Shown: piece by piece, positions 51,105 through 60,347 of the stretch | Numbering within the stretch: the first letter of the stretch is position 1 | Layout of the letters: the number at the start of each line of letters is the position of its first letter | NCBI GenBank assembly: GCA_964416595.1 | Contig: CAYQES010000018.1 | Location: 1 to 63,452 of the forward strand | Source: JAKFYM01 sp964416595 | GTDB taxonomy: Bacteria > Bdellovibrionota > UBA1018 > CAIPTA01 | Length of the DNA stretch: 63,452 nucleotides | Reading direction: 5' to 3' | Notes under the pieces: model-generated | Told to the model about the DNA's origin: nothing | Databases searched by the model: none | The model's input: only the letters and a program-made list of their open reading frames with translations | Program-made: the position numbers and the translations under genes

Positions 51105-51871
51105 TGTTTCCAGTGCTGCTGGAATTTGGAACCATAGCCATTCCGACTTACGGATTTTTCATCGCCCTTGGGTATCTGGCAGCCATGTTTCTCGCTCGGC
51201 GCCTGGCCAAAGAAACGCAACTATCCGTTCCCGCCATTTCCGATCTCTGCCTCCTCCTCTTGGTCACGGGAATCTTAGGCGCCAGAATTCTTTTTGTTGT
51301 GATCAATTTCCCATACTTCTTGAAAAATCCGCAGCAAATGCTGGATTTTCGTTCTGGTGGATTGGTTTTTTATGGTGGATTTATATTGGCATTCGCCGCC
51401 GGCTTACTATTTTTGCAGCGGAAAAAAATGCCCCTTTGGCCCACGATCGATCTACTCGCACCACCACTCGCTCTGGCACAAGCCATCGGGCGCATCGGCT
51501 GTTTCGCCGCCGGTTGCTGCCACGGCTCCTATTGCCCCTATCCCTGGGGCATTGAACTCCACAGCTCGCTAGTAGAGCCCGGCCTCCAAGGGCAACCCCT
51601 GCACCCCACCCAGCTCTACGAAAGCTTTGGCCTCAGTATCATTTGCATATCTTTATTATGGCTACGCAAAAAGAATCCACCCACAGGAACGATCGCTACT
51701 ATTTATGTAATGTTTTACGCGATCCTACGTTTTTTTGTGGAGCTCTTTCGTGGCGATCTCGCCCGCGGTCATATTCCTGGAACCAATATTTCTACTTCGC
51801 AAACAATTGCGCTGGTATTATTTGCTAGTAGCGCCGCCATTTTTGTCCGTGGTCTCCGGCGTAACAACTAA
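51104..51871 (+). CDS. lgt: Prolipoprotein diacylglyceryl transferase Lgt
   Basis: 255 residues. Lgt transfers diacylglycerol to the lipobox Cys, the first step of lipoprotein maturation. Seven membrane helices are predictable; AQAIGRIGCFAAGCCHG is the Lgt signature with the essential Arg, and HPTQLYES, FFVELFRGD and the N-terminal YGFFIALGYL are typical. It directly follows lspA. Its 3' end overlaps the convergent lipoprotein gene by 54 bases. Confidence 0.95.
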   Translation: MFPVLLEFGTIAIPTYGFFIALGYLAAMFLARRLAKETQLSVPAISDLCLLLLVTGILGARILFVVINFPYFLKNPQQMLDFRSGGLVFYGGFILAFAAGLLFLQRKKMPLWPTIDLLAPPLALAQAIGRIGCFAAGCCHGSYCPYPWGIELHSSLVEPGLQGQPLHPTQLYESFGLSIICISLLWLRKKNPPTGTIATIYVMFYAILRFFVELFRGDLARGHIPGTNISTSQTIALVLFASSAAIFVRGLRRNN

Positions 51872-52324
51872 AACATCTTTCACTTCTAAAAAACTTTTTA
51901 GATTTTTAGTGGATTTGATTTTCCACTCGCCACTTTCCTGATTTTTCGTAAGATACGCGATTTTCTTATTGGTGTGAACGATCTGATTAACATCTTTGCC
52001 CTGGCGATAGTTCAACTCATACACCAAGCTTACATCACCAGTATTTTCTTCGCGTTTATCCTTGGCCTTCATACTTACAAATTTCAGATCAGAATCTATA
52101 AACTGACGCCTAAAATCTTCATCGCTCATATTTTCCAAAAAATAGAGGGCGTCGTCGGTGCTAAGCTCCATAAGCTTTTTTTTGTCCTCGGGGCTCTTAA
52201 CCGCAAATGCATACGTAACATATTTCTCGAGTGCACCTTCGGGAGTGTCAGCCTTGGGAGTCTTCGTACAAGCAACGAATGTGAACAATGCCAACACAAC
52301 TAAAAAATTTTTACACCACTTCAT
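51818..52324 (-). CDS. Predicted lipoprotein
   Basis: 168 residues. Lipobox FVAC (Cys19) then a helical/beta region with DTPEGALEKYVTYAF and a C-terminal NQESGEWKIKSTKN segment; the pattern resembles small NTF2/DUF4878-like lipoproteins, which is only a suggestion. It overlaps lgt convergently and the membrane PilZ-like gene upstream by 14 bases. Confidence 0.65.
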   Translation of the reverse strand: MKWCKNFLVVLALFTFVACTKTPKADTPEGALEKYVTYAFAVKSPEDKKKLMELSTDDALYFLENMSDEDFRRQFIDSDLKFVSMKAKDKREENTGDVSLVYELNYRQGKDVNQIVHTNKKIAYLTKNQESGEWKIKSTKNLKSFLEVKDVLVVTPETTDKNGGATSK

Positions 52325-53036
52325 ATCCTGCCCTCCTCAAGTACCCTAAATAATCCTGCAAATCTTTGCTCCAATCACCTTCCATATCGGAACGATGAAA
52401 GCGCATTCCGCAGCCGAACCCATCCCTTGTCCACAACACAGGTTCTACCTCAGCCTCCAAAAGAGTTTTTTCTGAGGAAAAAATCCGTAAAAACTTCGGC
52501 GCAAAAGGAATGGTTCCATTTTCCACAAAAACAAAGCAGCCCTCTTCGCCAAAATTAGAGAGCCGTCCCTCTTTAGTATCTCCGGTTTCGCTGGAAAGCT
52601 CCACTACCAGACCAGGAATGCCCTTAGGGTAGCCCTCCCACCATCGCCTTTTGGAGGCAAAAAATGGCAACTTAAGCACCTTTTTCACTTTTTCCGATAA
52701 AAGCACCTGCAAAGTAAAAAGCCCAAAAATAATTATTAAGAGGGAATGGCGCCGCTCCATCATGGCCACGTAAGAAGTTTGCACCGTGACCAACAAAACG
52801 CCCACACGGTATAAGGTGGATCCCAGCTCCTGCAGTTGCCAAAGCAGGAAAGAACATACGACAGACAAGAAAGTTAAAATCCCCAGCGTAATCCAAAAGG
52901 GTTGGTAGCTAGCTTCCCATACCCACACCAACCCACGGAAATCTGAGGCAATCACCGCATAGGGAATAATTAAGGCGATGGGCAAGGTGAGCGGGATGAT
53001 AGAAATGAAGGCTTTATGATGAGTTTTCAGGATCAT
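52311..53036 (-). CDS. Membrane protein with C-terminal PilZ-like domain
   Basis: 241 residues. Four hydrophobic helices fill the first ~115 residues (~10-30, 45-65, 72-92, 98-113). The C-terminal half begins with a basic SKRRWWEGYPKG, then LSNFGEEGCFVFV matches the (D/N)xSxxG strand of PilZ, and GCGMRFHRSD closes it. Possible membrane c-di-GMP receptor; Arg pattern is not canonical. Co-oriented and overlapping with the lipoprotein gene. Confidence 0.6.
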   Translation of the reverse strand: MILKTHHKAFISIIPLTLPIALIIPYAVIASDFRGLVWVWEASYQPFWITLGILTFLSVVCSFLLWQLQELGSTLYRVGVLLVTVQTSYVAMMERRHSLLIIIFGLFTLQVLLSEKVKKVLKLPFFASKRRWWEGYPKGIPGLVVELSSETGDTKEGRLSNFGEEGCFVFVENGTIPFAPKFLRIFSSEKTLLEAEVEPVLWTRDGFGCGMRFHRSDMEGDWSKDLQDYLGYLRRAGYEVV

Positions 53037-53084
53037 TTACTTATTATTATTGTGGGGAGAAGAAGGCGCAAGTATTCCTCACTA

Positions 53085-53951
53085 TTAGAAAATGGTTGTG
53101 AGTCCTAAAATATGATCGCGCTCTTTCGGCAGATCTCCTGAGGTTCGCATCGCGTAGTCAAACGAAGTGCGCGGCCCCACCCAAGAAGCCCCCATACTCC
53201 AGCCCTTGCGGCGGCGATCCCCATCTTGAAATCTACCACCTCGCACCCGCAGCTCACCGGCCAACGCAGTCTCCGCTCCCAAAGCCCAGCCCCGTTCGCC
53301 CTTCTTAGGACCCTTCATTTGTCGATAGCCATCGCCGTATACCTGGATGCCATAACCCAAGGCGTAGGAGAGTCCGGCGCCCATAGTGGGTGCCAATTCG
53401 CCCGGCTTATTCAAAAGATTTTCGTAGGTGAGGCCAGCAATTAAACCGCTATAAACAGGAAATATTGTGCCCACGCCGCCATTAAAAATTTTAGTTTCTT
53501 GGCTACCGGTGCGGCGAGTAATGTACTGCACACGTAAACCGGCGGCCACATTGGCGGCCAGTGGCAAGCCAAGGGCCATGCGATATTCAGATCGATCTTC
53601 GTAGCTCTGTGAAACTGTATTTTCCACCCGCGCCCGAGAGGTACGGATATATCCGAAAGCGCCTTTCAGGCCCGCGTTTTGCCCATCGAAAGCACCCACA
53701 GAATAAAGACGCCCCCCCGCATTCCAATCCGGAATCCTCGGCTTTTCATAAATTAAGAACGCCCCGGACTCCGTGAGCAGGCCAACGGCTGCGGGATTGC
53801 TAAAAAGCCCTTCCCGAGGCACACCCGCCCGGCCCGCGCCCCCTAGACCTTGCACCACAGGCGAATCTGCTGTAGCAAAATCAACAGTAAACATTCCGAA
53901 AGAAAGAAATAGGATAAGGAGAAATGCGTTCCGCGTCATTTCCTTATTCAT
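53085..53951 (-). CDS. Predicted outer membrane beta-barrel protein
   Basis: 288 residues. Signal peptide (FLLILFLSFGMFTVDFATA) then VQGLGGAGRAG...FSNPAAVGLL, a pattern seen at the N-terminus of FadL/PorV-like barrel proteins. Strand-like segments with Gly and aromatics follow, and the chain ends in Phe (LGLTTIF), as BAM substrates do. ATG 53951 or 53939 could start it. It is divergent from galU. Role unknown. Confidence 0.65.
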   Translation of the reverse strand: MNKEMTRNAFLLILFLSFGMFTVDFATADSPVVQGLGGAGRAGVPREGLFSNPAAVGLLTESGAFLIYEKPRIPDWNAGGRLYSVGAFDGQNAGLKGAFGYIRTSRARVENTVSQSYEDRSEYRMALGLPLAANVAAGLRVQYITRRTGSQETKIFNGGVGTIFPVYSGLIAGLTYENLLNKPGELAPTMGAGLSYALGYGIQVYGDGYRQMKGPKKGERGWALGAETALAGELRVRGGRFQDGDRRRKGWSMGASWVGPRTSFDYAMRTSGDLPKERDHILGLTTIF

Positions 53952-53983
53952 ACCATGCTATATTGTTGAGGCAAAGGAAGCGT

Positions 53984-54808
53984 ATGGAAATTAAAACTGC
54001 GGTTATTCCCGTAGCGGGCAGAGGAACCAGATTTCATCCCGTTACTAAAGTTGTGGCAAAAGAACTGCTGCCCCTGGTGGACACTCCCATTCTTCACCAT
54101 ATCGTGCTGGAAGCCGCAAAAGCGGGAATCCAACGGATCGTGCTGATTACCAGCAAAGGCAAAACCAGTTTAGAAGATTATTTTGATTCAGACTTAGATG
54201 ATTCGCTATTGCGCAAGATCGATATTATTTCCGTGCGCCAAGGAACGCCCCGGGGGTTGGGTCATGCGGTGCTTTGTGCAAAACCCATTGTGGCCAACGA
54301 GCCCTTTGCGGTTTTACTGGGCGACGATGTGATCGACTCGCAAGTTTCTGTGACCAAACAACTAGTGGATGTTTTTCAAGCCCGAGAAAATTCTCCCGTG
54401 GTGGGCGTGATGGAAGTTTCTGCGGATGACACCAGCAAATACGGAATCGTGGGTGGAAAAGAAGTCGGTAAAGATACCTGGCTGCTGGATACGCTAGTAG
54501 AAAAACCGAAACCGGAAAATGCCCCCTCGCGAATGGCGATTCCCGGGCGTTACATTCTCACTCCAGATATTTTTTCTATCCTCGAAAACGCCTCCCCTGG
54601 CGTGAACGGGGAAATCCAACTCACCGACGCGCTCCAGACCCTCGCCAAACAGCGAAAAATGTACGCTTATCGTTTTGAAGGAAAGCGCTTCGATGCGGGA
54701 GATAAGTTTGGTTATATGGAAGCCAATTTGCACTATGCCATGAAGCGCCCGGAACTTCGGGATCGAGCCAAAAATCTCATCCTGCGGCTGGCCAAGGAAC
54801 TTTCCTAA
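53984..54808 (+). CDS. galU: UTP-glucose-1-phosphate uridylyltransferase GalU
   Basis: 274 residues from ATG 53984, preceded by AAGGAAG. Makes UDP-glucose for LPS and exopolysaccharide. VIPVAGRGTRFHPVTKVVAKELLPLVD is the nucleotide-binding start (GxGTRxxPxTK), GHAVLCAKP and LLGDDVID follow, and GRYILTPDIF is typical. Length slightly shorter than E. coli (302). Overlaps the next gene by one base. Confidence 0.94.
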   Translation: MEIKTAVIPVAGRGTRFHPVTKVVAKELLPLVDTPILHHIVLEAAKAGIQRIVLITSKGKTSLEDYFDSDLDDSLLRKIDIISVRQGTPRGLGHAVLCAKPIVANEPFAVLLGDDVIDSQVSVTKQLVDVFQARENSPVVGVMEVSADDTSKYGIVGGKEVGKDTWLLDTLVEKPKPENAPSRMAIPGRYILTPDIFSILENASPGVNGEIQLTDALQTLAKQRKMYAYRFEGKRFDAGDKFGYMEANLHYAMKRPELRDRAKNLILRLAKELS

Positions 54809-55548
54809 TGAATTTTCTTTTTTCGTCCTTACTTTTTTTCCTGCTTCCCTTGGCCGCCTGGGCCTATATCCCGCCCGCCTTTTTTTTATATGGCCACATT
54901 GCAGAGCAAAGAGAAAAGGCACCTTGGCCCGCCCTGCAACTTTCCGTTTCCCGCCCCAATGGTGGGGGCACCGAAGAATTGCTCGGCACCCTATCGATCC
55001 CCGCAGCCACCAACCAAGAGGGCGGATGGCCAGCGCTGAGTATATTATTTAGCAACGAAGGTGATGCGCTCGTGAAATCCGTGCAGGCGTTTGGTTTGCC
55101 CGTGGCCAAAGAAACCGATCTACTCCGCGCAGGCAAAGAACAAGTTGCCAACATGAAAGAGCCACCTCGGCCTTTTTATAAAACGGATAAATCTGTGGCC
55201 CTGAAGCGGTATCGGCAAACATACGCTTGGGTGCATAAGGATAGTAAGAAAGCGATTTGGATTGAAAAAGACACTTTTTTGCCTCTAAAAATTGAGGGCC
55301 CATGCCCAGAAGAAGTAACGGACTTAAGTTGGGCGAAATCTGGGGATAATCTCTGCGAACTCGAGTTCCGCAATGTTTATTCACTGCGCAGAGGTAGCCC
55401 ACAAAATTCTCGCCTTATTTTATGGAAAGACGGCGCACCCGTGCTTTTCTTTTCCTTTGATCGGGTGCTTCCACCCAAAAGCTCCCTCGCCACGGAAGCG
55501 AAAGTATCCGCAGAGATTGCCTCTATCGCCCGCACGCTTCTTCACTAG
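54808..55548 (+). CDS. Hypothetical secreted protein
   Basis: 246 residues. Signal peptide (FLFSSLLFFLLPLAAWA) and a mature domain with no family I recognise. Two Cys (in EGPCPEE and DNLCELE) could form a disulfide. The AIWIEKDTFLPLKIEG stretch resembles outer-membrane-lipoprotein-sorting-like (LolA/LolB fold) strands, but this is weak. It sits between galU and priA with a one-base overlap and zero spacing. Confidence 0.6.
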   Translation: MNFLFSSLLFFLLPLAAWAYIPPAFFLYGHIAEQREKAPWPALQLSVSRPNGGGTEELLGTLSIPAATNQEGGWPALSILFSNEGDALVKSVQAFGLPVAKETDLLRAGKEQVANMKEPPRPFYKTDKSVALKRYRQTYAWVHKDSKKAIWIEKDTFLPLKIEGPCPEEVTDLSWAKSGDNLCELEFRNVYSLRRGSPQNSRLILWKDGAPVLFFSFDRVLPPKSSLATEAKVSAEIASIARTLLH

Positions 55549-57702
55549 ATGTACGCGCAAGTCATTGTACCACTTCCACTGCCACCTTTAACTTACCGCA
55601 TCCCAGAGGGCCTCGAACTACGCGTGGGGGATCCGGTGAAGGTTTTAGTGAGACAGAAAAAATTAGATGGCATTGTGCTAGAAATAAAAAAAGAGATCGA
55701 GAAATCCTCTTACACCATCAAAAACATCGAAGAAAAATCTAGCGATCTGCCATTTCTTACAAAAGAAACTTTGGGCATTTTAGAATGGGCCGCCGATTAT
55801 TACCATTATCCTGCGGGAGAAGTACTCCGAGGATTTTTGCCACCCAATCCTGTTCCACCACAACTTGATGCCTTCCAACTCAGCCAGCAAGCGAAAGCGA
55901 ATCCTACCTTTGTACCAAAAGGGAAAGTGCAAAGGGCGCTTTTTTTAAAACTTCAAACCGAAGGAAGATCTTTTATCTCTTCAGAGGAGCGGCCCGCGGC
56001 AAGAAAATTGGTGGAAGCCGGTTGGTTAGAAAAAATAGCCGTAGAGGATGATGCCACCCCCACGCCGCCCCCTTCTCGATCGAGCCCATTCCAACTCACG
56101 GCCCATCAAGCAGCGGCATTGGAAAAAATTCGCCAATCTCAGGAGAGTAAAAAATTTCAAACTTTTTTAATCCAAGGCGTAACTGGCAGCGGAAAAACGG
56201 AAATCTATCTAACGGCTGCGGCCCATGCCCTAGCCCTTGGCAAAAATGTTCTTGTAGTAGTTCCAGAAATCGCACTCACACCCCAATTGGTTTCCCGTTT
56301 CCAAAAACGATTGGGGGAAAATATCGCGGTTCTGCACTCTGGGATTTCTGATGGAGAAAGAAGCCGGCAGTGGCATAAATTAAATCGCGGAAAATACCGC
56401 GTGTGCATTGGCGCCCGCTCCGCAGCCTTTGCACCAATCCAAAATATTGGCTTGATTGTTGTGGATGAAGAGCATGATTCCGCCCTAAAACAAGAGGATC
56501 ATTTACGCTACAACGCAAGGGATTTAGCCATTGTGCGCGGGAAAGCTTCCGCAGCCACTGTTTTATTAGGTAGTGCCACTCCTTCTTTGGAATCTTTTCA
56601 CAATGGCATCACGGGCCGCTACCAACACATTCTTTTACCGGAGCGGGCTTCTGGCCGCACGATGCCGGAGGTGCGAGTGATTGATCGCTCCAAGGATAGT
56701 ATTACGGGATCCATTTCTCCTCATTTACGAAAGGCCATGGAAGAAACCTTAAACGCCGACGGGCAAGTAATGTTATTGCTCAATCGCCGGGGATTTTCTT
56801 CTTTTCTACTCTGCTCTAGCTGTGGTGCTGTGCCCGAATGCCCCAACTGCAGCGTTACGCTCACGAATTATTTGTCGTCGAAAATTTTAAAGTGCCACTA
56901 CTGCGGGCATAATGAAAAAAGGCCTAGCCACTGCGAAAAATGTGAAAGTGACCAGTGGCTCCCCGGCACCCTAGGAACAGAATCATTAGAAAACGAAGTC
57001 AAAGAACTTTTCCCAGGAAAAACTGTTTTACGCATTGATCGAGAAAGCATGGAAAGAAAGGGGGCATTGGAACGGGCTCTTGAATCCATCTCTTCTGGAG
57101 AAGCAGAAATTATTATTGGTACCCAAATTATAGCGAAGGGCCACGATTTTCCTAATATCGGCTTAGTAGGCGTAGTGAATGCAGACGCCAGCTTCCATCT
57201 GCCAGATTTCCGTGCCTCGGAAAAAAGTTTCCAATTGTTCACCCAAATGGCTGGACGGGCGGGGCGTGGTGAGCGGCCAGGCAAAGTGCTATTGCAAACC
57301 TTTAATCCCAAGCACCCTAGTATTATTTACGCCCAGAATCACGACTATCGAACTTTTGCGGAAGAAGAAATGCGCATTCGGCATTTATTCCACTACCCCC
57401 CCTTCACTCGCATGGCTAGAATCCTTTTTTCTGCGCCCACTTCTAACCTGGCAGAAAATGCGGCGGAAAAGATCGCTGCATTTTTGGCCCCCCATGCCCA
57501 ACGGCTGAAGGTGGAATTGATTGGTCCGGCGCCGGCGGCTCTTGCCAAACTGCAAAACAGGTACCGTTGGAATATTCTTTTAAAAGCCGAAAAAGCTGTA
57601 GCCCTTCACTCACTCTTGTTATCCCTCTCAACAAAGCAGGTGGAATCTCTTGGCCGCAAGATTCTGCTGCAGGTTGACGTCGATCCCGTTTCCCTGATGT
57701 AA
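55549..57702 (+). CDS. priA: Primosomal protein N' (replication restart helicase PriA)
   Basis: 717 residues. PriA reloads DnaB at stalled forks. N-terminal 3'-DNA-binding domain (VIVPLPLPPLTYRIPEG), helicase with Walker A GVTGSGKT and DEEHD box, the paired zinc-binding Cys of CSSCGAVPECPNC, CHYCG and CEKC (eight Cys), and IGTQIIAKGHDFPN, QMAGRAGRG motifs. The ATG directly follows the previous stop with no ribosome site, so it relies on coupling. Confidence 0.95.
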   Translation: MYAQVIVPLPLPPLTYRIPEGLELRVGDPVKVLVRQKKLDGIVLEIKKEIEKSSYTIKNIEEKSSDLPFLTKETLGILEWAADYYHYPAGEVLRGFLPPNPVPPQLDAFQLSQQAKANPTFVPKGKVQRALFLKLQTEGRSFISSEERPAARKLVEAGWLEKIAVEDDATPTPPPSRSSPFQLTAHQAAALEKIRQSQESKKFQTFLIQGVTGSGKTEIYLTAAAHALALGKNVLVVVPEIALTPQLVSRFQKRLGENIAVLHSGISDGERSRQWHKLNRGKYRVCIGARSAAFAPIQNIGLIVVDEEHDSALKQEDHLRYNARDLAIVRGKASAATVLLGSATPSLESFHNGITGRYQHILLPERASGRTMPEVRVIDRSKDSITGSISPHLRKAMEETLNADGQVMLLLNRRGFSSFLLCSSCGAVPECPNCSVTLTNYLSSKILKCHYCGHNEKRPSHCEKCESDQWLPGTLGTESLENEVKELFPGKTVLRIDRESMERKGALERALESISSGEAEIIIGTQIIAKGHDFPNIGLVGVVNADASFHLPDFRASEKSFQLFTQMAGRAGRGERPGKVLLQTFNPKHPSIIYAQNHDYRTFAEEEMRIRHLFHYPPFTRMARILFSAPTSNLAENAAEKIAAFLAPHAQRLKVELIGPAPAALAKLQNRYRWNILLKAEKAVALHSLLLSLSTKQVESLGRKILLQVDVDPVSLM

Positions 57703-57709
57703 TAATTGG

Positions 57710-58450
57710 ATGTCCGATTCCAAATCCGCTTCCGATAAAAAAGCCGAACGCTCCACCCTCATAGAAGAGCAAATTCTAGAGGCAGAAAAACGTAAAATGG
57801 AGCGCTCCTTTCTGGAGGAGTTGGCCAAGCGTATTTCCATCGCCCGTGAAGGCAAGATGCTTTCGGACAAAAAAGACTTTTCCAAAGCCCTGGTTTGTTA
57901 TCGTCGATTTTTTTCCATCACTGCGCAAGCCATGAACGTGGAACTAACAGATTTACGCCCACAAAATTTTGAAGAAAAAACCAGACAAGCAGAATGCTTG
58001 ATGATTTCCTCCATCATTTTTGACACCTTAAAAATTCTCGACATGTTAGATACGGCCTCAGCTAAAGAGGAACGAAAGGTTTACCATAAATTATTTGTCC
58101 GCTTTACTGTGGGCCAACCCTTCCAAAATTTCGCTGCAGAAAATATGCGAAAGTTTTTGGCATACAGAAAATCGATCAAGAACAAACAAGAGTTCTGGGC
58201 TACCTATAATGCGATTCGCGTGAAGAAATTCTGCGTGATCGCCACCTGGGCTTTTGCCGATGGTGACTGCCCAGAAGTGTGTGCACTCCGGCAATTCCGG
58301 GATCAATTCCTTTCAGCCCATTCTCTCGGCCGGGCGTTCATCGATTTTTATTATGAGAATGGAATTTGGATGCGGGATATTTTAGCAAGAATCCCGGGGT
58401 CGAGGGTTGCTACGCGCTCTGTTTTGAAATTTGTAGTAAGGCTTTTTTAA
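57710..58450 (+). CDS. Protein with C-terminal CFI-box-like domain
   Basis: 246 residues. The first ~165 residues are helical and charged, with no signal peptide. The C-terminal ~75 contain FCVIATWAFADGD, CALRQFRDQFLSAHSLG and RAFIDFYYENG, which match the CFI-box C-terminal domain (usually CFIATAAFG...LRxFRDxxL...G). That domain recurs at the ends of unrelated bacterial proteins and its role is unclear. Follows priA by seven bases and ends flush with lepB on the other strand. Confidence 0.6.
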   Translation: MSDSKSASDKKAERSTLIEEQILEAEKRKMERSFLEELAKRISIAREGKMLSDKKDFSKALVCYRRFFSITAQAMNVELTDLRPQNFEEKTRQAECLMISSIIFDTLKILDMLDTASAKEERKVYHKLFVRFTVGQPFQNFAAENMRKFLAYRKSIKNKQEFWATYNAIRVKKFCVIATWAFADGDCPEVCALRQFRDQFLSAHSLGRAFIDFYYENGIWMRDILARIPGSRVATRSVLKFVVRLF

Positions 58451-59197
58451 CTAGCGAATGATCGTACCAATCCGCTCTACGCGGAACTGGAAACGAAATT
58501 CATTGTCCATTTGGAACACAAAATTTAGCCACACAAACATGGCCTTGCCTTTAATATTCTCCATGGGCACAAAACCCCAAATGCGGCTATCAGAGCTGCG
58601 ATCCCGGTTATCTCCCAAGGCCAAGATTTTCCCCTCGGGAACTTCCACGGGTCCGTAGTCGGAATTCAGCAAGCTGTTCATATTGTAGAGCACGGGGTGA
58701 GGCGAACCTTCGAGCTTTTCCGTAAAAAGAGAAAGCACGCGCTTATCGTCTTCAGATTCAATGCCGGCCTCTAAGCTAGGATCCCGCAAGCTCTCAATGT
58801 CCACGGGCTTATCATTGATGTACAACACTTTTTCCCGTATGGAGATCCGATCGCCCGGCAAGCCAATCACACGCTTGATATAATTAATGGATTCATCCCG
58901 CGGGTAACGAAACACAATCACATCCCCCCGGGAAGGAACCGACTGCGAGGTAATATAAATCGGCTTATCCAGGAAAAATTCCGTGAAGGGGATCTTAAAT
59001 CCGTAGGCAAACTTATTCACAAAGATATGATCGCCAATAAACAGGGTAGGAATCATGGAGCCGGAAGGAATTTTATAGGGCTCCACGATCGAGGAACGCA
59101 GAAACATCACGATAAAAATGGCAATCGCTAACTGTTTTCCTGTGTCCGCAAGCCAATTCTTCAAGCGGGTCAAAACGCTAGTGGGCTGGTTCTTCAT
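58451..59197 (-). CDS. lepB: Signal peptidase I
   Basis: 248 residues. Cuts signal peptides of exported proteins at the outer face of the inner membrane. One N-terminal membrane helix (~22-38) precedes PSGSMIPTL with the catalytic Ser, YIKRVIGLPGD with the Lys, and GDNRDRSSDSRIWG. It has a single anchor rather than two as in E. coli. Convergent with the CFI-box gene with no base between the ends. Confidence 0.95.
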   Translation of the reverse strand: MKNQPTSVLTRLKNWLADTGKQLAIAIFIVMFLRSSIVEPYKIPSGSMIPTLFIGDHIFVNKFAYGFKIPFTEFFLDKPIYITSQSVPSRGDVIVFRYPRDESINYIKRVIGLPGDRISIREKVLYINDKPVDIESLRDPSLEAGIESEDDKRVLSLFTEKLEGSPHPVLYNMNSLLNSDYGPVEVPEGKILALGDNRDRSSDSRIWGFVPMENIKGKAMFVWLNFVFQMDNEFRFQFRVERIGTIIR

Positions 59198-59257
59198 GAC
59201 AATCCTTCTATGAAGGCTGAGTGTAACAGCGGGGGTTGATTATGATAAGTTAAATCT

Positions 59258-60337
59258 GTGAGCATCCTAGACCGCTATATTGCGAAAGAATTTTGGAAAG
59301 GCCTAGTGGCAGCGACTACCACTTTCCTCGTTTTATATTTGGGCGGCGACACCGTGCGGCAAGGAGTAAAGGAAGACATCCCCCCCGCCTACGCCTTGCA
59401 ATTCACGCTCTACCAATTACCAGAAGTACTCGTGTTATTGATGGCGCCCTCTTGTTTGATGGCCACGCTGCTTTGCCTATCTGGCTTAGCCAGAAGAAAT
59501 GAACTCACTGCTATGTTCGCCAGTGGCGTGAGCTTGGCGCGCATTTCTTTCGTCTTGCTTAGTTTGGTGTTTATGCTTTGCTGCGCTTCCTTTGTGATAA
59601 CTGATCGCGTGGTTCCCCCTCTGGCCAAAGCTCGAGCACAATTTTATCGAACTGTGATTCAGAAAAAACCCGACCTGCAAACAGACATCAAACAAAATAA
59701 AATCTGGTACCGCAGTCGCAATCTTATCTACAACTTGCGCTCTTTCGACCCACAAAAGAACCGTATCTCTGGAATTTCTATTTACACCTTCAACGATCAA
59801 TTCGATCTCATTCAGCAAATTGAGGCCTCCTCCGCCGATTTTAAGGAGGGCCAATGGCTGCTTTCCAATGGACTTCTAACCCTATTCGACGAAGAAACCG
59901 GCTATCCCTCCACAAAACATTTTGAAACCCAAGCAATCACGCTGAATGAGGCTCCGGAAGATTTTCAGGAAATTGAGAAAGAAGTAGAAACTTTACGACT
60001 CAAAAATCTCTGGCGTTATATCCAGAGAAACAAAGACGCAGGTATCGACACCCATTCCTTCGAGGTGGTTTTTTGGTCGAAAATTAGTATGGCACTTGTG
60101 CCACTGATAATGGCCCTACTGGGCATTCCTTTCGCTACCCAGCACCAGCGCCATAGTAGCCTCGCTAAAGATATCAGTCTTTGTTTCCTACTAGTACTCA
60201 TCTACTGGCTGATCTTTTCCGGCGCCCTATCTATGGGGAAATCTGGCTGGATTGCGCCCTTTTGGGCCGCCTGGCTGCCCAATTTCCTCTTTTTCGCCTT
60301 TGGGGTTTTCATGATAGTAAGGACGAGACGGACCTAA
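59258..60337 (+). CDS. lptG: LPS export permease LptF/LptG family
   Basis: 359 residues, GTG start. YjgP/YjgQ-family permease that with LptB moves LPS out of the inner membrane. Membrane helices at about 15-33, 55-75 and 98-118, a periplasmic jelly-roll domain (~130-255) and three C-terminal helices (~272-355). The LDRYIAKEFWKG start resembles LptG more than LptF. Eleven bases before def. Confidence 0.85.
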   Translation: MSILDRYIAKEFWKGLVAATTTFLVLYLGGDTVRQGVKEDIPPAYALQFTLYQLPEVLVLLMAPSCLMATLLCLSGLARRNELTAMFASGVSLARISFVLLSLVFMLCCASFVITDRVVPPLAKARAQFYRTVIQKKPDLQTDIKQNKIWYRSRNLIYNLRSFDPQKNRISGISIYTFNDQFDLIQQIEASSADFKEGQWLLSNGLLTLFDEETGYPSTKHFETQAITLNEAPEDFQEIEKEVETLRLKNLWRYIQRNKDAGIDTHSFEVVFWSKISMALVPLIMALLGIPFATQHQRHSSLAKDISLCFLLVLIYWLIFSGALSMGKSGWIAPFWAAWLPNFLFFAFGVFMIVRTRRT

Positions 60338-60347
60338 AGGATCATGC

